From Amblyornis subalaris (lineage: Eukaryota; Chordata; Aves; Passeriformes; Ptilonorhynchidae), in the NCBI GenBank assembly GCA_018881555.1, contig JACAXG010000093.1:3306696-3370695 (forward strand): a stretch of DNA of 64,000 bases. The letters are read 5' to 3'. Shown one piece after another: positions 25,981 through 40,900 of the stretch. The first letter of the stretch is position 1. Each line of letters begins with the position of its first letter. The position numbers and the translations under genes were made by a program. Under the pieces are notes generated by a model. It did not search any database. It was not told the origin of the DNA and saw only the letters and a list, made by a program, of their open reading frames with translations.

Positions 25981-28900
25981 CTGTCAGGGCAGCGAAATAC
26001 AGCAAGAGTTCATTTCTGCCATGCCTCACCCTCCCCTGACATAACAAACAGCTTGATTTGAGGTTCAATGCTGCCACCGGACAAATTAAACAAGATAATA
26101 TTGTCATCCTATTGATTAAAAGTCATCCTGCCTTGAGGGTAATTCATGCCAGAGCTCCCCCAGCAATGTACTGGCACAGCANACGTCTGTACAGTTTGTA
26201 ATCAATCACAGAAATCACAGGGATTGGGGGCACAGTTCAAAGAAAATGGTGAGTTTTATAAAGTTAGGCTGCTTCTGTTCCTAGCAATCCATTTCTGCTA
26301 CACTCCAAGCAGCTTAAATTAAGCTTAACTTCTTAAAACTGGTGTTCTACAGGCTAGTCAAAAGCTTAAGCTTGTAATCACTGAGAGCTTGGTCCCAACC
26401 CATTCTCAGGTTGATAGAGAAATTTGGGAAAGCACTGTAAAATGGAATTTACTCATTTTTGCACAAAATGACACAATGTGTACAGGCCTTGCACGGTTTG
26501 TGTTACCATCACCTTAAGTCTATGCAAATATTAATACACAAAATTGAGTAGATTACCAAAAAAAGGTAACTGGTTGTGCTTTGTCTGAGTGTCTGATGAA
26601 AACACACAGAGTGCACAGAGCACCTTCCTGTCTCTGGTAAAGATATTTATTAAATCAGAGTAAAACAACCAACGGNTCTTTTCCATTGACCCACATCTAC
26701 AAAATTTGAAATGCTTATCAGCCTGCATTACAAATTACTATATTTAGTTTATTCTTCAAATTTAAAATGGTTGGGGGATGCCATTTTATAGTTTTAACCA
26801 AACACAGTATATACACAAAATAGCAATCTTCATTAATAATCAAAAAATCAGCTTTACATCTTCCAAAGGTGTTCTGGATTATTGTGAAGAGAACAGAGGC
26901 AGCACCTAAAACTGGGGAAGTACAGATTTGAAAGTCTGTAATCTGGTTTATCAATGCCATTTTTGCACCTTTTGTATCAAAGATGGATTTTATCTAAAAT
27001 TAAATTAGTTGCATCTTCAACCATTTGATTCTCATCTCGTTGAATCAGCCTTTTGCTTAAGTTTAACTGCCTGGTTTTCACAACCATGGCACTTCCCAAC
27101 TCCAGACATTCCTGCCTGAGTTTCCATCCCTTCCCCATCTCAGTTCTGTGAGCTGTCTCCTGGGCAGGACTAAACCCATACTGAGGAAGGCTAAAAATAC
27201 TAAACCTGCAGAGCTGTTTTTATTAATTATCCAATTGCAACAGGATCTTCTCCCACATATTACAGAACATGTAAAGGAAATCTCAGGATATAACTAAATT
27301 TTCTGAGAGCATTCATAAACCAAACTGAGCTAAAAACAAGTAGATCCGGCACAGCTTCTCCTGCAAATAGTTCATCTTTCCTTACTACTCTTCCAAACAA
27401 GCAATCCAGCACAAAATGGAGAGAAAACGATGGTTAAATTTAGGTAATTAGTAAATAAAGCATGTAAACATGGATAAGGAAAAGAGAATAATCCCATTGC
27501 TGCATGCAGAGCTGCACAGAACCTGGCAACACCACCCTCAGCCAACCACCNTTACCAATTCCCCCAAAGCTGCTCCAAGATTGGAGCATTCTCANCCATT
27601 GGCTTTAAGAGTTTATAATCCCCTTTCCTTAAAAAATTCCTTCCAACACCTCCCTGAGGGTGAGAGGGAACAGACCTGCCCTACCCACACACCCTTGCTC
27701 AGCCTGAATTCCAACGTCCAGGATGAGGTTTCTGCAGCAAAGACAATTTCAGTCCTGTGTTCTCATAACCCTAAAAACAATTCCCTCCGACCAGGGGAAA
27801 GGGCAGAGCAGGGCAGCCCACCGAGCACTCTCCTGCTCGCCAGGGCTGTATTTTGCCCCATCCAGGGAAGTTTTCCTGCAGGACTGTGGCAGCTCTGGAA
27901 GTGCAGCTGCAGCTGAGCAGCGATGCCTGTCCAGGCCAGCTTGTGGCACACGCATACAAAAATGTGCTCCAGCCCCCAGGGATTTCACAGATTTACTATC
28001 GGTGAAGGGCAATAATCACTAAAGGAGGAGCAATTATTCCCAAATCATTTAGGATTTAAAAAATCATTGGCAAGAAGATAGAGGTCAAAAGGTGCACTGC
28101 CGAGGGAAATAAAAAAACTCTACCTGTCAAACCTGGGTTTAACTTCCTCTCTGACTGCAATATGGTAAGAAGAGAGAGAAAGATATAAAACTGAAAGGTC
28201 ACATACCCACTGAAAGCAGGAATTAAAAGATCCCCATCCGTGTTCACATTTTACACAGGGATCACACCGTTAATCTGCTCCATCATTCTGCAGAAGTCAC
28301 TTTTTTTAGATTGGCTACAAATTAACTAAAAAGAAGGGGAAAAAACGCACTGAGTCTCTCTGGTTTTAAGCCAAATCATCAGAGAACGAGGATGGGTGTA
28401 ATTTCTATTTCCCTAAGCCATACAGCTGGTGAGAGGTGGTTGCACACACAGTAAATAAAGCTGTGCCAAAGCTGAGGGAAACCACTGCTCTNGAAGGGTC
28501 CCCATCAGACTCAACCCAGATGGGCAGTGGTAGCAGAGAAGATGAACATTGAATCTGGGGGTGGGAAGGCACAATATAATCCCCACAGCCAGCAATGCCA
28601 CTGGTGCTGCCCGTGCCACAGACCCAGAGCTGAAGGGAGGTGAGGGCCACCCCTTCTCACCCACAGAAGCAGCCAAAACCAGGAAGTCTTTAGAGATGCT
28701 GCTGGGGTGCTGAATGGGAACCTCAGGTGGCTTTTGTCTGCAAACAGAGTTTCAGCATTCATTAACTAATCACGGAAAAACGTGTGATCAGAAAAGGAAT
28801 CGCAGAGCAAGGAAATGAAGAAGGCAGAAAGATGAGAATACTCTGATTTAGCCAGCCCTGCTCGTGTTGCAGGGCAGGGTTTACCAGGACGAGCTCAGAT

Positions 28901-31900
28901 GTGGCGTTTTGGAGGCTGAAGCCTATGGAGGATGCAAGCAGAGAGATGCACAGAAGGCAGTGNGCTAACTCCACCAGAATATTTAGCACAGGGAATGCTT
29001 CTGGAGTCAGACATATTTATGCCTAAACAGATTTTTTGCTATAGGCTTAATAACCTTAATGAAGCTAAATGTGCCAGGACCATAAGGAAATAAAGCTTAT
29101 ACACCAAATCTTGATTAATGCATTAAACCCCTTTACACAAGAACTATGACATGTTTACTTATCTCCTTGTTCTCCTTGGCCCAAGGATTCATCTCCCAGG
29201 CTCCAGGATCCTGTAGTACTGTTAATTGTGCTTCTATCTTAGATTTCCAAAGGTGCAGCTCTCAGTAAGCTTTCAGCTGGATTGACGCTTGAAACTTCCC
29301 TTGGCCACTTCCCTTTTTTTGGAGATGGGAGATCTTGCCCTGTCGTGGCTGGGGAGCAAGGAGAGGACGTTGGCACAGGAGCAGGTCCCCTGTGCCACCC
29401 CTGGGTGACCTCCCTCTGCTCTCATGCACCACTAACTCCCACCTGAGACTTGCAGGTGGCAGGAATGGGAATTGCTTAACCACCAGTAGTTTATGGACTC
29501 CAGTATGACCTGCCATAACTCCCATTAAAACAGGATAATTTGCTACAGAGAGAACTTTTTATGATTGTATAAAACTACCAGAACCTTAACATTATTTAGG
29601 TTTTATTGTAAAGCTGTAAAAATCATCCACTGTTACAGCTGCCTTAAAACATATGAATTAGGCATTTCAGTAACCTTTAAGATGTGTTATTCTTTGTCAT
29701 ATTACTGAATTGTAAGATAGGTCTGGTTACCTCTAAGAGGTTTAAATTTCCAATCTATTAAAGTAATACCAGCAATCTGTTATTTCTAGGCCATTGAGGA
29801 AAGGTTAAATGAAAATTGGACTTTGGGGAGTTCCTCTTATTCTAAGTGCAGGCTGAAAACATCTCAGCAGCAGAAGGCAAAGTCAGGGTCTCAGTAAGAA
29901 GCAGTTATCAAGGGAAACGACTGGTGATAACTTTATTGATTAAAGCAGCTTGAGGAATTTCAGAATTGCCACTGCCTCGAATTACTGTGGTGAGACAGCT
30001 TTATTAAAAAGGTATTTTTCATTAAAAGCCAAGTGAAAGAAAATTGTAACATGTTTTCAAAAGCACAGCCCATCTAAAACGGTTTAACGATGGTATGGAT
30101 TAAATGCATTCCACAGGTGGAATAAATTACCGGAATAAACATTTCGTAAAAGTAAAGGCAAGTCAAACCAGCCCTTGCCATGTCACTGCTAATGCACAGT
30201 TCATTCAGGAGACAGATTAAAACATAATACAGTGCATTACAGGAACTTGCTGAAGTGAATATACTGAGGTTTTAAACTGAATACACTGAGGTTTTATTAC
30301 TGTGTACCACAAACTAAACCAACCTGCAAAGCCTTCTCCAAAGTACATTACAGCTGCAANGTCAAGCACTCAAAAGTTAGGGAAAGATGTCAGAATTAAG
30401 GCAGTTTGCTTGGCTGTAATTTGTTCCTNCTACACACGTGCACCATGATCCAGGTTTTAACTCCAGCTGCATGGATTATTTTTTCCATGGTGGAAAGCAT
30501 GGAGTGAGTGGTGCCATTATCCAGTGGCGTCTACTGCACTCCTCCTTGGCTAGGCACATANTCCCTTCACCTCCTATCTCTCAGAATATAAAATATTATA
30601 CCTACATTACAAACCACATGAAAAAAAGAGCCCAAACTCTGACAAAACAAAAAGTTAGGCACTAGTAGCACTGTGGCACCATGGGAAAAGCAGAGAATGA
30701 ATAAATAATCTCTGCAGGAGACTATTCCTGCTTTTCTGTACCCAAAACAAATCCTCCTGAAGCTGATGGGAACCACAGGCTGAGGCTCACTCTGTGGGAC
30801 CATTTTTGCCAGCTTGGTGATGCATTACACCAGATTTGCTCCCCAGGGCAAAGACTTAGAGACAGGAATTCTGGTGTTGCATCCCTGTAATGGTACCTTC
30901 CCTCAGTGGTCCTGGCCTTCCATGAGCTGGAAAAAACAGTGCCTGAGGACAACTGCACCTCCCTGCCTACGGAAAAGGGCAAGCAATGCCCCTACTCAGG
31001 GTCAGCAGGATGGAAAACTCAGCAACAACACCTTCCCACCTACTCCTGCACCCCAATCGCTTTTGGTATGAGCTGAGAGGACACACAAACCTTTACATGT
31101 GATTTACAAAAACAGGATCCAAGGGCTCAGCTCTGTGGTTTGTGGGGGTGTTTTTGTTCCTTTTTCCAGCTACTTTTTCTTCCAATGCTACTCTGTGTCT
31201 GAAAAGGATTTTTGGGTTTGCTGGCTGGATGAATGGATTGAATGATTGCCGTGGCTGCACCTGGGATATTCCAGACTGAGCTATCTTGCTCCTGGGAAGA
31301 GGTGAACAAACTGAAGGGAGTACAGGAAAGAGCAGAGGGACTGAGTGGAGGGAAGGAGCAGAGCTAAGCCACACAGTTTTAGTAAAAAACAGCTCCTGCA
31401 ATGATAACAAGTCTAGAGATAACTGGATGGAGAAAATATCCAGGAAGGCAAGCAGTTATTCTGGTTGTTAACTAGAGCAAAACTAGAAATAAGGAGATGC
31501 AGTTTGAAAGATCCCAATGAATCTCAGAAAAANCTGCCCTTCCACAAGACCTACAGGGCTGACCACTGTCCCCAGGGTGCTGACAGTTGTTTGGCTCTCT
31601 GAAAACTCCTGTGGACAAAACATCAATAACCGTGGAGCAGGGAACATTCCTGCACGGGGAAGGAGATGGATTAGATGGCCTACCAGGTCTTTTCCATCTC
31701 CCCACTCTATAATAAAGTAAAACCCAAGCACATACTGAATTACAGGGCCATAATTTCAGCTCCAGGCTCGAGGGACCTACAAGCCACCCAAACTTCGCTC
31801 CTGTTGTTNATAATGTCACCCAAACCCCCCTGATGGAATTATTATGTTGTAATTCACTGCTGTTTGTGAGTCTTCTCATACTCATCCTTATGTCCTGTGT

Positions 31901-34900
31901 GACAGAACAACAAATCAATAAAGAGGAGCTGGGAACAGCCACAGGGGGAAAAATGGGCTGTACTGAGGAAGCACAACACATTCAGCATGTTTCTGGAAAG
32001 CCAGGAATACAGGAGAAGGTTTNGGGTCAGTCAGTGCTTTCCATTCACCAAAATTACAAAATATTTTACTTCTGCCTTTCCCTTTTACTAAAGAAAAGGT
32101 AGTCAGCGTGACACCAAAGGAAATAAGTAACNTTTTGGCTTTAATTGCACCATCCTGCAGCCTCCAGCCTCCAAGCAGACTGCCAGGCATTGGGGCACCT
32201 CTTTTGCCTCTGCCATCTTCCCTAATTCCTTGGGAAACCTGACTTTTATTCTTTTGTATTGTTTTCTTTAGCCTCCAAATAAAGGAGTTTCACAACAGAA
32301 GTGAATGGGTTTTTTGAAGAAGGAAAGGTGAATATGGAAGCACAGCACAAGAGGGTTGTGGGAGGANCAACCACAGTGGAGAATGGAGGGATGGGAGGCT
32401 CTAAACTGGGTAGAGGGATGGANGGCACAGGCCAGAATTTTTCTTTTCCTTTTTCTTTGTCTTATTTGATTTTAGCAATTCACAGAAGACCCCGAATANA
32501 AATATTTCTCTGCACCACGTGTAACACACTGCATTTGGAAAAAAATATTTGNATATCCATCCCAAGTTTACCATGACCTCTTGGTCACATTCCCTTTCAG
32601 CCTCTTCTGTAACTTTCCAAAGTTATAGCAAAGCAGGAANAGGCATCAGTGGGCATAAATACATGGCACAGCACTTGGGCATGGCACCACAGCCTTACCT
32701 GCTCTGGTGGAACTCCCATTTCTGCCAGGGCTGACTCAAAAAACCTTTTTGCTGGTTTCCCCACTACCTCAGCTTGGACATCACAAGCATACTGGGAAAA
32801 GAGAAGAGAGAGACACAAAAACATGAGGATCAGAAAAGGATTTGTTCAACTCCTTAACTCCAGTTATAAAACCTATGTGATTATTGATTTTTGCCCTTAA
32901 ATAACACAACGGATTAGCAGGTGAAGGTGAATATCAGAGAATTTGGATAACAGGAGTGTTTAAAGTTCTCTGGCAGGGGAGAAAATGCTCTTGAAACACC
33001 CCAAGTTACGAATCTTTCACATTCTCCATCAATGAGNAATCTTTAAACTCATTTCCAGTACTGCTCATTTTTTTTAAGAGCATCACTCTTACAGACATAA
33101 CAAATATCCTTTATACGAAATTATCAAAAGTACTGGAGGGCCTTAAAAGATGTAGAGGATTTCTTCAACCACCTGGCATAATCTTAATGATTCAAGTGAA
33201 AATCAAGCTTCAAATGTGGGTTTTGAAAAGCTACATTTGAAAAGCCAGATTTGAAAAGTTACACGTTCCTGCAAGTATCAGTGCTACACTGAAATAATTA
33301 CTTCTAGCTTGTTCCTAGACAAACAAAAGCCTGAACTTATCTGGGAGGCAAAAACTCTCCCCAAAACTCCCAAAGATACAAATGAACGTGCTGAAAGTAT
33401 ACATTACAGCCACTATGTTTTGTGTTTGTACATTTACCCTATTTTTCCTTATTCTCTGCACTCACTATGTATTTTTTTAATCTCTCTTCAAGCCTGTAAA
33501 AGGGAAAATAANGATTCTCTCTTTCTCTCACCGTTAGGTCGGCTTTTCTATTGGGGTTCTGAATCAGTTTTTCTGACTCCTCCTTTCAAGGGCCTCACTT
33601 GCAATAAAGGCACCACAGTGGTAAAAGCTCACGCTTTAGGTCAAATGAATTTTAACCAAAANAGAACAAAGGCAGAAAAGAAATGAATCCACCCATCTTT
33701 AGAACGAAGCAAATGAGTTCCAACGTGTGGAAACTCCCTCCACCAAGGTGAGTAATTACAGAAGATGACCCATATTTCTACCAGTTACTCTTTTAACAAG
33801 GTGCACAGGGCGAGTAAGCATAATTCAAGCTATAAAATACCTCTAATGCCTTCATATATGCTCCAACATCAAGTTTCAGGCCATCGGTTTCTTTATAGTA
33901 GCGTCTGGAAATGAAAGTGATAAAGTTCCCGTGAAATGAAAACGCTGGCAGTTAAATACAAAGAAACCACATTTTATTATTTCTGGGCCTTTATGGATGT
34001 CCATATGGCTGCATAAAAAAGTCAAGCAATCAGAAAATCCCGAGCCTTAGTTTAACACCAGGAATTAAGGAAAGGGCAGGCTCAGGACCATGCAATGCTC
34101 GGGGAAAAGATCCCAGACCAGATGCCCAGCTGGGACACAACTCCAGTGGTTCAAAGGGATTTCAATGTGCTTAGATCCAGGATGGACTTGGCCTGTGTTT
34201 TATTGCACAGTGACAGAGACCCCCAGCAGATAAAAGATGAGGGTTGGCACCAGCCAGCAGCTGTGACTCCCCTTCAGTGTGTCTGGAAAGGGACCCCAAA
34301 CGGGACCATCAGGACCTCTCTCCAGCCTCCCACACGAGGAAAACCAGTTTATCAGGANGAAGGAAGCCCTCCTAGCTGAATTTTCTTCTTTCTAAAAATG
34401 CTCCCATTGCCATAAAGCTCATGACATTAGAGAGTATCTTTAGAGAGTTTTTCTGGAATAGCAATCCACATTCACGCAGGTCTCCCAAGCTCTCCNGATC
34501 AGAGCAGAGCCAGGTTTCTGTATGACAGGGAAAAAAGGTAGGATGAGCAGTCAGTTAAGATTTTATGGCTTTTCCTTCTGCCATTTTCGATTATTCAGCA
34601 TAGCCTTCCTTTAAAATGACCACTTGACCTTTGCTGGAACAGCCATTAACCTTCTATAGTCTGGTGTAAACAGCTTAATTTTCTGACAGTGGCATGACAG
34701 AAGAAATTACAAAGCCAATTCCCACTCTCAGCCCAAAACAGATGCTAAATGTAAATCACTCCATTTTCAGGAGCAGGGCATTCTGCTTCAGTGGCTCTGA
34801 CACTTTTGTTTTCAATGGAATGAACTAAAACTTCAGCCAAAACCAACCTGCTGGCCCAAGGCAGGCACCTTGCNAAGGTCCACCCACTTGTGCTGGTTCT

Positions 34901-37900
34901 GCAGGTTAAAAATGAAGCTGTGTTTTGTGTATGGTCCTTTGCAACCACGAGGCTTCTCCAGTCAGGTGAACAATTCTCACCATTTATAATCTCCCCACCT
35001 TGAGCCAGAGAACTCATCAGAGAACTTGGATTCACAGTACCTCAATGATTAGTCATTAAAAAAACACGCCCATGGTGAAAACTGAGCTCTGAATATCCAA
35101 AAATCTTTATTTTTAATGAAAAATAATATTTCCAAAAAGTAACAAAAAAGAGCTGCTTATATCAGTGAATGACCAAATAAACACTTTTAATGCACAGGGT
35201 ACAAAGGCATTTTTGCATAGATCACACTAAAATTTCTAAACAAAGGTTGATTCTATATTTCATTTTGAAAGATGGTATTACATAACNCAAAACTTGGTTG
35301 TTTTATGACATAAACCAGGAGAATTAGCCATTCTCCCGCTGCCTCAACATCTTCTCCTTATCCTACTGAGAAACACTAAGGATTTTTCACCCTTGTTGTG
35401 GGATTAGAGCGTGAGTGTCAGGTAAGGCAACACAATGAATTTAACTGCTCCTTCCCACTGATAAGTTCTACTCAGCTGGATCAATAACCCACAAACTAAG
35501 AAGGGTTTTCATGCCCATTACAGGCTATTGAACCACTGAGCAAAGTTGTCACTACAGCTTCCCCAAGCTAAACATGCACAGTCTTTTTTAAGCCCATACA
35601 TCACACAATAGATAAGAATAATTCCTTCAAGGCTCTTGGGATTTGTCATTATTCAGCACAAGAATTAATAACCTCCTATTTAAAATCTCAGAGTACATTT
35701 AAATTAATTGTTTTCAGGAAAACATTCAAAATCCCCGACTGGATTTCTTCCTGNGTGTGAAAGCAGGAGGTGAAAATTCACCTTTAATGGGCAGAGAGTA
35801 ATTAAAAATGCTGTTTGACATTCAAACTATGAAAACAAGTGATCTGCCACTTCAAAAGCACCAAAAGCATCAAACTGCATCACAAATCTACACCAATAGC
35901 NCTTTATCCAAGCATGGCCTGTGGGAATTTGGGGTTTCTTTCACCATTAAAAATCACTTATGTTCAGTTCAGAGAGGAACATGTGGCTACAGGCAGCAGC
36001 TAAACCAACAGTTGTCATCTCTGAGATACTGAACACTCACTCACTTGGGGGTCACACACATCAAAATCCAAACTGTCCATGATTCCTGTGGGGTTTTGAG
36101 GCTCTCTTAAGGCAACAAAAATCCTNTTGATTGACAGTTCCTGAGCAGATCAGGCTCTCAGCGCAGACACACAGTTTAAAAATTGAAAAGCTGGTACTGT
36201 AAGTGCCCACACCAATTACTGGCCTCCATTAAAGATACTGGGGAAATTAAAAAATGCTGAGACTTCANGAAAAAACAGAGTTTAACTCACCCTCTTCCAA
36301 GGGAGATCAAAACAGGCTTCTCCATCCCAATCAGGACTCGGAAAGCTTCGTTGAGGTTTGCATAGGTGAAGTTTTCAGCTGCATCTCCAAGAAGCACACA
36401 GTTCGGGTTTGTCTTATCAATCTCAGCAAACTCAGGTATGAGATCTACAGAAGGAGGACAAAAAAAACCACAAATCCCTTTAGCATTTCGGACAGAACCG
36501 GTGCCGTTTCCCCGGATTGGTGTTCCCCTTCGCTCGTGACGCAACACACGAAAAAATGAATAAATTCACGTCTGAATCAGGTGCTGTTCAGACCCCTCCG
36601 TCCCTGCTGTTCAGCTGTGCTGAAACAAAGAGCAAAACATTTCCCACCGTCGTGCACGAGCAGGTGAGGCCTCAGGCCGCGCTCGCGGAGGATGNGGCAG
36701 GCGGCCGGCGCCGGCGCCGTCACCTCGGCCACCGACACGTCGAAGCCCATGGCCCGCAGCTTCCTCACGAAACTCTCCCGCGTCGCTTGGGTCTCGTTGG
36801 TGCAGAGCTGCAGCTTCAGCCCCGAGGCTTTGATCCTGGTGAGGGAAAGCAGCAGAGGGGTTAAATAGAGGCAGGAAGTGGGTGAAAGGGGGTCGGTTCG
36901 GCTAAAAAAGCAAAGGTGACGTTCCAAGCCAGGAGCAGGATTCCAGACTAAAATCCTGACTCTGGGCACTGCAGCTGCCAGGTAGTTCAATGATTTAGTT
37001 TTATCAGCACTGGGGTGGATACAGTTACATTTATCATTAAATCTCTCATAAAACACCTGTGCTGTTACTTGGTGGATAATCCTGAAAAATACAGCACTTC
37101 AACTGATTCATTAATAAAGGTTTGCAGGTAAAGGGCTTCTCAGGGGAAGTAAACACGGCCACAAGTGTCCAGAGCCATGGACTTGTTCCTATGAATCAGT
37201 ACTCTGCAAAAGTTGTGTTGTTGACCTATCCCTGGAAGTGTCCAAGGCCAGGCTGGACAGGGCTTGGAGCAGTCTGGGATAGTGGAAGGTGTCCCTGCCC
37301 ATGGCAGGGGGTGGAACAAGATGATCTTTGAGGTTCCCTCCAGCCCCAACCAATCTGTGATTGTGAATCCCCTGCAAGTCCTCTGCCTCTGAGCAGCTTT
37401 GTTTCCTGACCCAAGCTGTGGTGACCTGCTGTGGGTGTCCCCAAAACCCCCTTTCCCCAAGGATGAGTTGTCAGCTATTTGGAGACCCAATGTATTTCAA
37501 AGTTGGCACAGAAAATCAGAACCACTGAAAATGTATCACAATCAGGAAAAAAAATAAACATTTGCCTAAGAGACTGTCACTCAGCTCCTCTAATATATGA
37601 AAATGCCTAATTTTTGACAGTTTTCATGTGAATTCATGCATAATTATCTCTGAGGACTTGAGCTCATGCAGGTTCAGATACCCACATAAGTCTGGCACTA
37701 GGCTTATAAATTCTTATAAAAATACTATTACTCTTCTTTGTATTAAAATGCAAAAGGACTTTTCTATTAAGGAAGTCCCTGCACTGATTCTCAAGACAAC
37801 ACCACATGCTGGTTTCGTTTTGTAGGGAAGATGATCTCAATTGGTTGATGCAAACAACAAAACCACCTCGAGGTAAAGCATCCTATGGTGAACTTTCCAT

Positions 37901-40900
37901 CAAAGGATTCTTGGAAATCTGGTCCTGACCCCGAGAGCCCCTTCTGCCCATTAAAACTGCACGCCAGTGTCTTCTTTAATAATGCTGGTGATTCATTTCT
38001 TTCTTATTATTTGTCTTTCCTAATCATAGATATGTGAATTATCAATTACACTTAGTGGTTAATTGCCCTTCATAAAGATAGCTTTTCTATTTTAAATTAG
38101 GCAGTTAATATATTGTAACTAATAGCATCCACTTGTACATTATAAATATATCTTCATTGATTGGAGCACTGAATGTGAGATTCACTCTCAAGTTAATGAA
38201 GCAATTGAGTGAAGAAGTGCAGGGTGTACCCAGGGAATAATTATTGTTAATGAATTATGATGTGACCTTCTCAGAACAATGAACAATTGGTGTGACAGTG
38301 GGATGACAATATTCCACATCTGTTATTCGAGACACGGTTTCAGCTGCAGTTAAAAAGCAAAGCAGTGTAAGCTGGATACACAACAAACTTTAATAGAGTG
38401 TGCCACGGTTTAAAAAAAAAAATATTCTAAATGCAAAGCCTCTCTGCACGCTCTTAGGGAAAAAATAATTCCATGATTCACAACTACCTGAAAGCAGACA
38501 TTTGTTGAATAGGAACCTACTTTTCTCTCCCTAAAGGTCAACATCATGAATCCAGGGACAATACCAACCACAGACCCGCACGGACAAACCAGCACCCTCA
38601 GGGTCAGCGTGGTGAAAGCAGAGATGCAGTTTTCCTGTACTACAAACCTCATTTCTTTCTCAGCATTTTAGATGAAAACCAGACTGACACATCTGAAAGG
38701 ACTGACCAAAACAGAAGCAGTCCGGGCACAGCCTGCACTGCTTCACACCTTTGTGGCCACCAGCAATTACAACCCCAAATGTGCTCAGGAAAGGGGCAAA
38801 ATCTTGGCTCCACTCACNTTTACAGCAAAACTCCCCTTCAGTTTCCTCGGTCAGGTGGGTTTTACACCAGGAGAAACTAAAAGAGGTGGCCTGGAGGTCT
38901 CTGTCTGCCAGGTGAGATGCTCTGCTCAGTGAGGCTGCAAGGCTGAGCAGCTGAAAGGGAAACCTCCTGCCTCTGAACTGACCCACTGCTCACACGCCCA
39001 GGAGCACGTGCAAAGCAAGGGACTGCAATTTCCACTGCTGGCAAGCGTGGGGATGTCAGCAGAAGAATAAAGAACAAGATTTGTAATGTGATGTCTTAGA
39101 AGATAAAGAGCAAGGGATTAGACACCTGCGAGTACAGAAGAATGAGGCACCAGGAGATGAAATACACGACACACGTTTTATCAAGATCTCCAGCGCATTA
39201 CAGATTTATCAGCAGTTCTATTACAGAAGCACAGGCACACCCAGGAAACCCAGTCAATCAGGGCTTCAGCTGCCTTCCACACATCGTGGCCGTGATAAAG
39301 ATCCCACTCGAACTCCGTAAGCACCAGGAATTGATCCTGATTAGAGCACGAGGCGAGCACATGGACAGGCAGCACTGCACTGTAGGGCACAGGGATCTGG
39401 CACGGTGCAGGCGGCTGTGGACATCCCAAGGNTGCTTCTCACTCCCTGTTTGGGACCATCAGCAGGCTAAACATCAGACAAATCCACTCTGTTTCCAACA
39501 TGACTGCTCACACCACTCCTAATGCCCATGAGCAGGAATGGGGGAGCATCACCTGCGTGAGGGAGAGCAGCTTCTGACCTTTTAGGGTATCACGAATGCC
39601 AAACTCAGCTAAAAGCACCTCAGCGGCAAAAGAAACTTGTCAGAGCCCTTCTTGGAGGGGATGGCAGAGCAGGCAGGGCAGCAGGGAGCAGATGGAAAGT
39701 CCANTGTCCCCTCCAGCTGCTGTCACACAAGCTCTGCTGCCAGTGCCTCCTCTGCCGGGGAGCTGCCACAGCACACAGGCTCTGAAGGAAAAAGTCACAA
39801 AGAGAAACTTCCAAGCCCCAAATTACAAGTGGACAGATGAGCAGCGAGTTATCACACAAGAGCCCTCCCCAGAGGAGGGATTTAATCCCACTCCAGATCC
39901 AAACAAGCACTTGGGTCACCCAAATGATCCCCAGATCTCGATCCAGGGTACTCGCCCGGCTCCGGGCACTCTGTGAGCTCCTGCACAGGGGAGAGGGGGA
40001 TCTGAGGGGTTTAATTTCAGCCCCTCGCTGCCCCTCACGCTACGCCAGCTCTCTGAACTGACCTTTACCTCGCTGTGCTGGAGCAGGACACGAGGCTGAG
40101 TGACAATGTCCCACAATGCAATTACCATGCGTCAGATGAGCCGGTCCCTTACAAATCACCTCGAACTTTACACATCTGCTGGCTGTCAGCATCTGCCAGG
40201 CTCACTCACCCGAAAATAATGAAAAAAACTCTCATTATTGTTCCATAACAGGTAAAGTGTTAGGACAATTATTAGACATCCTCACTGACCTTGTGCAGGC
40301 GTAGCCAAGTGCCCTTGCCAACCTTTATGGGCAGCCTTTGGGCACATAAAACACAAAACCTGTTCTTTCAGATGATGTAAAGGTTGTGACACTAGTAGGA
40401 AAAGCAATGGTCCTGGAATCTGGGCTGGAAACCATCACAACTTAAATTCACATTATCCTGAATATGGCTGAAGCGACTAAGGACAGGGTATAAGGCTAAA
40501 CTTCACATTTCCCATCTTTTCCCACTGTCTTTTGCAGTGAAGGTTTTTCCTAAGACAGGAGCAGGGGCAAAGTCCTGCCCACAGCAAGAGGTCCTGTGCA
40601 GANGGGCAGTGGGGCAGAAAGCAAAACCCTGGAAGAGGCAACAAACCCAAGCTTGGAGATTGTCCAACATCAACTTCAAAGGGGTTTGGAAATGTGCTGT
40701 ATGAGATTTCCAGAATTGGCTTTTTATCCTGCTTTTGGTTTTCCAGAGTGTCTTTGGCATTTTTTTTTTTAATTTAAAAGAAAGCATGCTGAGCACTTAA
40801 TGCAATTTGACTCTTCTGCATCAGTGGACAAACACCAGTATGCTTCAGTGTAAACCTGCCAGCACTCCAATACCTTGTCTGANACACAGGGAATCAACAG

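Larger units (their letters stand above)
25981..32698 (-). other. LHPP: LHPP intron 5
   Basis: This 6.7 kb intron has canonical boundaries. Content seen: a weak CR1-like 3' end near 31650-31715, a 22-base tandem duplication at 30256-30296, and a long AT-rich, repeat-free section at 29540-30240 that could be conserved non-coding DNA. No coding exon is recognised. Confidence 0.75.
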
